NCBI GenBank assembly: GCA_030706285.1
Contig: JAUZOU010000004.1
Location: 1 to 34,173, forward strand
Source: Bacteroidota bacterium
GTDB lineage: Bacteria > Bacteroidota > Bacteroidia > Bacteroidales > UBA1402
Direction: 5' to 3'
Length of the DNA: 34,173 nucleotides
The translations under genes were made by a program, and so were the position numbers. The notes under the pieces are model-generated. The model did not search any database, was not told the DNA's origin, and saw only the letters and a program-made list of their open reading frames with translations. Below are positions 28,368-34,173 of this stretch, one piece after another (positions within the stretch are counted from its first letter, which is position 1; each line of letters starts with the position of its first letter).

Positions 28368-31300
28368 TTAAAAAGTCACATTGATGCCGATGTTGTAAAT
28401 CCGGATGCTCGGATACACACCCTGGCTGGACTGTTCAGGATCGAGACCGGAAACACGCATATAATTCCTGGTATAAAGATTGCTTGCATTGGAATAAAGG
28501 CGGACTGTCCCGATTCCCGATTTTTTAATCAACCGTTTAGGCAGCGAATAGCCGAGTTCAATGTTTTTGATCCGCCAGAAAGACGCATCCATGATGTAAT
28601 AGTCATTTCTTACATGGCTGGTGCTGCCGTTGACATCACATAAACGCGGGCGATCGATGACAACGTCTTCTCCATTCAATTTGGCAGCATAACGATCGGC
28701 TGACCATCTGTTCACAAAACTCTTGTACATGGCCTTACCGCCATAGGTTTCATCGACACCAGGTCCTTCATAATACTTGCTGTACTTGGAAACCCCTTGT
28801 AACATGACGGAGAAATCAACATTCATGATCTGAGTACCCAGGCTGGTGCTATAGGAAATTTTTGGTATGGTTGACGAATAACCGATCGGAACCAAATCCT
28901 TATCGTTTATCTTTCCATCTTTATTTTCGTCCACATATATGAAATCTCCTGGTTTCGGGGTACCGATTTCATACGCCAATCCACTGTTGTTGATTTGATC
29001 CTGGCTGTTGAAAAAGCCGCTGCCGTCTTTTCCTTTGGATTCGTCAACCGAACGGTCAATTTTGTAACCGAAGTTTTGACCGATGGAATATCCGGTTTCC
29101 CGGTATCTGCAAGCATATGTTTTAGGCAGTTCAGCTTCATCGGTAAACAGAACCTTGTTATCATTGTAGGCATAATTGGTCGAAAGCGTAATGTTCCAGT
29201 TTTTGGTCAGGTTTTTATGGTAGTTGATTTGTGCCTCATAACCTGAATTCCTGACCCGTCCCATGTTCAATAACGGCAAAGAGCTGATGGCACGTCCCTG
29301 AAGCATAGGCACAGTACCCGTTTGAATCAGAATGTTGTTTCTCTTTTCCATATAGTAATCGGCTGTCAGACTCAAATCCTTGAACAACGTCAAGTCGATG
29401 CCGAGATCTTGCTTCAAGGCTGTTTCCCAGGTCAAACCAGGGTTACCGATATACGCTTCTGTGATTTTTGAGCCTTCGGCCAAACTAGGAATGGAAGGAT
29501 TCCAGAAACCGCCTCCTGATTTGTAAATATTGCTCAGATAGAGAAAGCGAGAACCGCTCATCCTGTCGTTTCCGGTCTTTCCGTAGGAAGCTCTAAGCTT
29601 CAAGTTCGTAACAACAGGATTGCCGGTCAGAAACGGTTCGTTTGAAACGACCCAACCGACGGAAGCAGCCGGGAAAAAGCCGAAACGGTTCGAAGGAGAA
29701 AATTGTTCCGATCCGTTGTATCCCATACTGGCCTCACACAAATATTTATAATCATAGGCATAGGAAAAACGGGCGGCCGTTGTCAGAATGTTGTAAGGCA
29801 GATCGGCAGAGGCCTTTTCGCTCATTTCGCGCTCAGCCAACAACATACCGGTCACATAATGTTTCTGATCAAACGTCCTGTCGTACTTAGCCTGAGCCTG
29901 CAAATTGACTTTCCAGTCAGAGCTTTTCCAATTGGATATCGAGATGGTCGGATCGTCGGCATCATCGCCGTCATAATAATAATAAGGCTCTCCCGTTTTC
30001 GGGTCCAGGTCCCAATGATAGATGACAAAATTTTTCGAGCCGGCTACAACATCGCTGGCGTTGGACGCATACGAAACGACGGCTCTGGCGGAAAGGCCTT
30101 TGGTAATGGAAGACAGATTAACGTCTGTCGATAGTGTCGATTGTAAGGCAGAGCGCGTTTCAAGATAATAGCCGGATCTGTTCAAATGGCCGTAGGCTGG
30201 TTGAACCTGATTGCGATCTTCCAATATATGTCCGGCACCGGATTCTTCATTGGTTCCGCTTCCATTGACTGTCTCATAGCCAGCCAGGGTCAATGGACCA
30301 GGTGCTGTCGGACTAGTACTCCAGACACTGGCATACAAGACATTGCTCAATCCGTTGTTGCCGTTGACTTTCTCTATATTCGATGAAATATCGATGGACG
30401 TCTTGATCATCTTATTGACTTGATAGTCGATGTTCGATCTGAAATTGTATCTGTCCAGTTTGGATTGCGGGTCATAGCCCAGGTACGATTTTGGTTCTAC
30501 ATTGAACATGCCTCCCTGATGCAAATAACCGGCGTTGACAAAAAACTGCACCTTATCTGTTCCTCCGCTGATATTCAAGTTGTATCTCGACATAGGGGCA
30601 TATTTTTTGTATAGTATGTCCATCCAGTTGTTGTTCGGATACCAATAAGGATCAACCGGTTTACCAGTCTCCCACGATTTGTATTTGGCCAGTTTCTCAT
30701 CATTGTAATATGCCGGTTGCCCGTCGTTGGCACAAGCTTCATTTCGTAACAGGGCATGCTGGTATGAATCCAGAATCTCAGGCATCGTAACAAATTTTTG
30801 GATGCTGTGCTCGGCCGATCCGTTCACTTCCATTTTTCCTTTTTCACCTCTCTTGGTAGTGATCAGAATAACACCATTTGCCCCTCTGACTCCAAACACA
30901 GCTGTTGCCGAAGCATCTTTCAAAACAGATATCGAAGCAATTTCATTCGCATCAACGGCACGAATAGACTCTCTGACCAATCCGTCAACAAGAATCAACG
31001 GGGATGCATCGTTTGTGGTACCTACTCCTCGCAGGAACATTGTTACATTATCACGGCCGGGTTCTCCTGATGTTTGAATGGTAGTCAGACCGGGTAATTT
31101 ACCGGTCAATGCGGCCGTAATATTCGGTGCAGGGTTCCGGAGCACTTCTTTCGAATTGACCGATGCCACGGAACCTGTCATCGTCACTTTCTTCTGCGTT
31201 CCGTAGGCAACGACCATAACCTCGTTCAACATCTCGGAATTCTGACTCATTTGAACGAGCATATCCTCTTTCGAAACAGCCAGTTCCATCGTTTTGAAAC

Positions 31301-31562
31301 CAACCATGACAAATTGCAGCGTCGAATTTTTAGATGTATTGATAGAAAAAAGGCCATTGACATCGGTCGTTGTTCCATAAGTCGATCCTTTGATTTTGAT
31401 TGTTACCCCTGGTAATGGGAGTCCGCTTTCATCAATAACTTTCCCTTTTACTATGTTTTTCTGATTTATGGCTGTGTTCTGCGCATTAACTTCCCAGGAA
31501 GGATTCGGGATAGCGCATAAAAACAGACAGAACAATAGTAGAAATGATTTTGATAGTTTCAT
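28368..31562 (-). CDS. SusC/RagA-family TonB-dependent transporter (pair 1) with carboxypeptidase-regulatory-like domain
   Basis: 1064 aa. IVKGKVIDESGLPLPGVTIKIKGSTYGTTTDVNGLFSIN, TonB-box-like EVMVVAYGTQKKV, GKLPGLTTIQTSGEPGRDNVTMFLRGVGT, PLILVDGLVRE, ISVLKDASATAVFGVRGANGVILITTKRG, C-terminal IYNIGINVTF. Confidence 0.97.
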   Translation of the reverse strand: MKLSKSFLLLFCLFLCAIPNPSWEVNAQNTAINQKNIVKGKVIDESGLPLPGVTIKIKGSTYGTTTDVNGLFSINTSKNSTLQFVMVGFKTMELAVSKEDMLVQMSQNSEMLNEVMVVAYGTQKKVTMTGSVASVNSKEVLRNPAPNITAALTGKLPGLTTIQTSGEPGRDNVTMFLRGVGTTNDASPLILVDGLVRESIRAVDANEIASISVLKDASATAVFGVRGANGVILITTKRGEKGKMEVNGSAEHSIQKFVTMPEILDSYQHALLRNEACANDGQPAYYNDEKLAKYKSWETGKPVDPYWYPNNNWMDILYKKYAPMSRYNLNISGGTDKVQFFVNAGYLHQGGMFNVEPKSYLGYDPQSKLDRYNFRSNIDYQVNKMIKTSIDISSNIEKVNGNNGLSNVLYASVWSTSPTAPGPLTLAGYETVNGSGTNEESGAGHILEDRNQVQPAYGHLNRSGYYLETRSALQSTLSTDVNLSSITKGLSARAVVSYASNASDVVAGSKNFVIYHWDLDPKTGEPYYYYDGDDADDPTISISNWKSSDWKVNLQAQAKYDRTFDQKHYVTGMLLAEREMSEKASADLPYNILTTAARFSYAYDYKYLCEASMGYNGSEQFSPSNRFGFFPAASVGWVVSNEPFLTGNPVVTNLKLRASYGKTGNDRMSGSRFLYLSNIYKSGGGFWNPSIPSLAEGSKITEAYIGNPGLTWETALKQDLGIDLTLFKDLSLTADYYMEKRNNILIQTGTVPMLQGRAISSLPLLNMGRVRNSGYEAQINYHKNLTKNWNITLSTNYAYNDNKVLFTDEAELPKTYACRYRETGYSIGQNFGYKIDRSVDESKGKDGSGFFNSQDQINNSGLAYEIGTPKPGDFIYVDENKDGKINDKDLVPIGYSSTIPKISYSTSLGTQIMNVDFSVMLQGVSKYSKYYEGPGVDETYGGKAMYKSFVNRWSADRYAAKLNGEDVVIDRPRLCDVNGSTSHVRNDYYIMDASFWRIKNIELGYSLPKRLIKKSGIGTVRLYSNASNLYTRNYMRVSGLDPEQSSQGVYPSIRIYNIGINVTF

Positions 31563-31650
31563 ATGATCATCATTTTATTTAAGGCCATATGCAACTCGCA
31601 TGTCGAATGATCATCTGCTTCGACGGTTGGTATAAACATGCTCGTTTCAT
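31563..31650 (-). promoter_or_regulatory. Leader copy A, upstream of SusC (pair 1), with a 23-codon candidate small ORF (31579-31650)
   Basis: Minus-strand ATGAAACGAGCATGTTTATACCAACCGTCGAAGCAGATGATCATTCGACATGCGAGTTGCATATGGCCTTAA encodes MKRACLYQPSKQMIIRHASCIWP*. It also contains a potential hairpin GTCGAA/TTCGAC. Similar to copy B. Confidence 0.5.
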
Positions 31651-31702
31651 ATATTAGCATTTAAGATTGTACAAAATAAGGGAATCCTGAATGATGTAGA
31701 CC

Positions 31703-31720
31703 TATTGAAATGTTTCAATA
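31703..31720. promoter_or_regulatory. Perfect dyad TATTGAAA-TG-TTTCAATA in the upstream region of the first SusC; candidate regulator site
   Basis: 8-bp inverted-repeat arms with a 2-bp spacer. Contains TGTTTCAAT (31711-31719), the core of the direct repeats at 2421-2454. Confidence 0.45.
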
Positions 31721-31863
31721 TTTTATTTATTTATGCCAAAAGAAGGATCTCCTCTGAGTTCCCAGTTAGTGAAGGCAGGAGCGAAATTTATTCTAACTGA
31801 TTAAGGATGTGGAAAATAAAGTATTATCCATTAATCCGGGCGAGAAAAGCAGCTGAATGCAGA

Positions 31864-31911
31864 CATAAAAAAACTGCATCTGAAAAACACATTCGTTTGA
31901 CAGATGCAGTT
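31864..31911 (-). terminator. Strong intrinsic terminator downstream of the 31952-32872 gene
   Basis: Perfect 11-bp inverted repeat AACTGCATCTG (31872-31882) / CAGATGCAGTT (31901-31911), with an inner AAAC/GTTT stem. The minus strand continues as TTTTTTTATG. Confidence 0.9.
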
Positions 31912-31951
31912 AAGAAGTTTCAATCTCAAAAAAACACTCAGTTTGTTTGTT

Positions 31952-32872
31952 CTATGGCTCAAGCACCAGCACATTCTGAATTTCCCAGGTTGAACAGGAA
32001 ATGCCGCTTTGAGACCGGTACCTGAAGGCAATCCGGACATTGGACTTTCCAGCCCACTCGTTCAGGGAAACAGGGCCAGATGTGGTAAATGTATAAGCAC
32101 TTGAATTGTAGCCATTGGCGAACGAGAGTCTCTTCCACTGAGTCGTATCAATGGCACCGCCATCCGCGTAGTTGTCCGTTGCCCAAAGTTGCAGGCCGAG
32201 GGTGTCAACGGTGGGGCCGTAGCGATTCACCTGGTCAAAGGTCAATTCCGCGGCTGCCCGTTTGGACAAGTTAATGGGGGGTGAAATAAGCCAATCTTCA
32301 TTCTCGTAATTAACACTGCTTTTGTAGCCGGAAATTTTGGCAAAACCATCCCCACTGTAGGAGCTCCAATACCAAGTTTGATCACCGGCTAACGATACAG
32401 CCGTAAAATCACCCATATCCTTACTAAAATCCTCATTCAATATCTCAGCATCATAAAGGGCCCAGATACTGTCAAGCACATATTTTTCCGTAACATCCAT
32501 CACTTCACCTTCCTCGTACACATACTGGCTGGATGTTACCATCACGGACGATTTCCGGTCGCCATATAAATATTTCGAAGCCAGCCAAAGAGGAATATAC
32601 TTGGAAGCTGGTGCTTCTGCTGTAAAATAGCAAAGTGAGGCAATCGACTTGGCCGCGGCAGAGTCGGCCTTGTTTTTGGCAACAGCCAGCCCAAGCTTGC
32701 TGATGACCGCATAATCGGTAGTAAGCAACGTATCTTCATAGGCAAATACATTGGTTGGAATGGCGGCATCCTTGTAACCTGGAAAATTGAGTTCATTATA
32801 ATCGCAGGAGGTAGCCATCAGCACCAGTCCTGTCAGTATGAATAATTGATTGATGAGTTTCATAACGTTCAT
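31952..32872 (-). CDS. Lipoprotein with C-terminal choice-of-anchor-J-like domain, function unknown
   Basis: 306 aa. Lipobox VLMATSCDYNELNF; C-terminal LNEDFSKDMGDFTAVSLAGDQTWYWSSYSGDGFAKISGYKSSVNYENEDWLISPPINLS...LTFDQVNRYG, a pattern typical of choice-of-anchor-J/DUF5017-like modules. Confidence 0.7.
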   Translation of the reverse strand: MNVMKLINQLFILTGLVLMATSCDYNELNFPGYKDAAIPTNVFAYEDTLLTTDYAVISKLGLAVAKNKADSAAAKSIASLCYFTAEAPASKYIPLWLASKYLYGDRKSSVMVTSSQYVYEEGEVMDVTEKYVLDSIWALYDAEILNEDFSKDMGDFTAVSLAGDQTWYWSSYSGDGFAKISGYKSSVNYENEDWLISPPINLSKRAAAELTFDQVNRYGPTVDTLGLQLWATDNYADGGAIDTTQWKRLSFANGYNSSAYTFTTSGPVSLNEWAGKSNVRIAFRYRSQSGISCSTWEIQNVLVLEP

Positions 32873-32888
32873 TTATTAAAGGTACTCA

Positions 32889-34173
32889 TTAGAAGGCCAT
32901 TTTCAAACCGACTGTCCAGGTACGGCCAAAACCGTAATAGACTTTGGCTGTTTTCCAAGTGTGGTCAGCGCCATCCGTCGCGTCGGCAATGTAATCCTGG
33001 TTGAACAGATTGTCCACCGTACCATTCACGGAACAATTGTAGTCTCCCATCTTGAAACGGTAAATGGCATTAAAGTCAAATTCACCGGCTGCAGGAATCA
33101 TCCAAGGTTGCTTGAACGTAGCGTCGGAAATTGATGTGCTGACATCGGTAATCTTGAAATAGGAATAATTCCTGTCCCAATAGACATAATCCAATCCGGC
33201 CCGGAAGCCCTTCAACAATTCGTAATTGGCACCCAACGAAGCCGTCGTTTGGGCTGAATTTCCAACATGAATACCTTTCAGGTTGACAGTCATTTTCGCA
33301 TGTTCAGGACTCATCATCGTTACGATGTTTCCTTTCAGATCGACAGGCTGGCCCTCACGATTGTACAAATAGCCGGAAGCATTGCTGGCCCATCGCCAGT
33401 CACCTAACGAAAGCATACCGGTCAATTCAAGCTTGTTCAATGGTCTGGAAGTCATGTCCAGTTCAACTCCTTGATGCAAGGCATCCAGCCCTTCCATATT
33501 GATAACCAGGCTTTCAGGGCTATCGGCATTCTGGGCACGAACCATCGTCTTGTCAATCCATTTGGTCCGATAGACATTCAGATTGGCTGTCAGTATCCTG
33601 GAACGGTAACCATAGCCAAGTTCCATGGAAAAACATTTCTCATTGACTGCGTTCGGATTCGTCATATTGCTTGTTGTAGACTGCAAAAAAGCCCCGCCGG
33701 AGTAGAAAGGCGCTCTTGAAATGATACCGATGTTGGCAAATACATTGCTGTGTTCATCCAGGTTGCAATTGGCTCCCCCTTTGACGGTAAACCCAGGAAA
33801 GCTGACTGTTTTCGATTTGGCGTCAACCCTGTCGTAATAGAACCGGTCATACCGCCAATAACTGGTGTTAGAAACAGAACCTGAAACAAAGGCATTGATG
33901 TTGTCGTAGGTATATTCTGCCTGGCCGAATACTCCTTCTGACAGCACATAGCCATCATAATCGCGATAAACGATGTCACCTACGCCCAATTTCTTGTAGG
34001 CCCAGTCAGATCCGGACACATTGGTTCTGGTCGTATTGTCAATAAAAAAACTGCCCCCGTACAAATCGGTAATGACATTGGTATGTATACCTTTATAATA
34101 ACGGAGGTCCACCCCACCTGAAATTTCCAGGTTCTTGTCTACCTGCTTGGTATATGTCGACAGCAATCCGTAC
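32889..34173 (-). CDS. TonB-dependent outer-membrane receptor, 5' end truncated by the right window edge
   Basis: Beta-barrel repeats and C-terminal YNCSVNGTVDNLFNQDYIADATDGADHTWKTAKVYYGFGRTWTVGLKMAF. The frame stays open through the window end; the track's start at 34166 is an internal TTG. Confidence 0.85.
   Translation of the reverse strand, partial: YGLLSTYTKQVDKNLEISGGVDLRYYKGIHTNVITDLYGGSFFIDNTTRTNVSGSDWAYKKLGVGDIVYRDYDGYVLSEGVFGQAEYTYDNINAFVSGSVSNTSYWRYDRFYYDRVDAKSKTVSFPGFTVKGGANCNLDEHSNVFANIGIISRAPFYSGGAFLQSTTSNMTNPNAVNEKCFSMELGYGYRSRILTANLNVYRTKWIDKTMVRAQNADSPESLVINMEGLDALHQGVELDMTSRPLNKLELTGMLSLGDWRWASNASGYLYNREGQPVDLKGNIVTMMSPEHAKMTVNLKGIHVGNSAQTTASLGANYELLKGFRAGLDYVYWDRNYSYFKITDVSTSISDATFKQPWMIPAAGEFDFNAIYRFKMGDYNCSVNGTVDNLFNQDYIADATDGADHTWKTAKVYYGFGRTWTVGLKMAF

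Noticed and set aside
31807-32025. 72-aa plus-strand ORF spanning the terminator region
   Set aside because: Overlaps the intrinsic terminator hairpin and the 3' end of the lipoprotein gene; no homology features.
139-33719. All other plus-strand ORFs and out-of-frame minus-strand ORFs of about 60-140 aa in the track
   Set aside because: Almost all lie antisense to or overlap strongly supported minus-strand genes; compositions are non-descript and no domains were recognised.
34164-34166. TTG start for the right-edge TonB receptor ORF
   Set aside because: The reading frame stays open to the window end and the protein lacks signal, plug and N-terminal regions, so the TTG is internal to a truncated gene.
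1-34173. tRNA/rRNA genes, CRISPR arrays, transposases or integrases
   Set aside because: No cloverleaf-like or rRNA sequence, no regularly spaced repeat array, and no mobile-element protein motifs were recognised in any frame.

Overview
All confidently supported genes in this window lie on the minus strand. The window is most of a Bacteroidota polysaccharide-utilization locus (PUL) from a lineage with a type IX secretion system (T9SS). In transcription order (right to left) it contains: the 3' part of a TonB-dependent receptor and a small choice-of-anchor-J-like lipoprotein, a unit closed by a strong intrinsic terminator; then two SusC/SusD pairs, a GH106-type alpha-L-rhamnosidase, a GH71/GH99-like protein with a CBM9-like C-terminus, a GH78-like protein with a variant catalytic motif, a PA14-containing GH3, a BglX-type GH3, a second GH71/99-like protein (T9SS tail, extra inserted domain), another GH3, a third GH71/99-like protein (T9SS tail), a T9SS-sorted protein with a CBM6/35-like module and no visible catalytic domain, and a truncated BglX-type GH3 at the left edge. 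The most interesting observations are: (1) three divergent GH71/99-like + CBM9-like paralogs with different predicted localizations in one rhamnosidase/GH3-rich PUL; (2) a roughly 90-nt leader repeated upstream of the first SusC and of its SusD, beginning ATGAAACGRGCATG, in which nucleotides are better conserved than the small reading frame; (3) a 13-bp direct repeat (TTGTTTCAATCTT, 21-bp period) just upstream of a Bacteroides-type -7 element at the far end of the PUL, with its 9-bp core also present as a dyad upstream of the first SusC; (4) a second SusC that lacks the usual N-terminal carboxypeptidase-regulatory-like domain. No RNA genes, mobile elements or CRISPR arrays were recognised. All family assignments come from reading motifs; no database search was possible.
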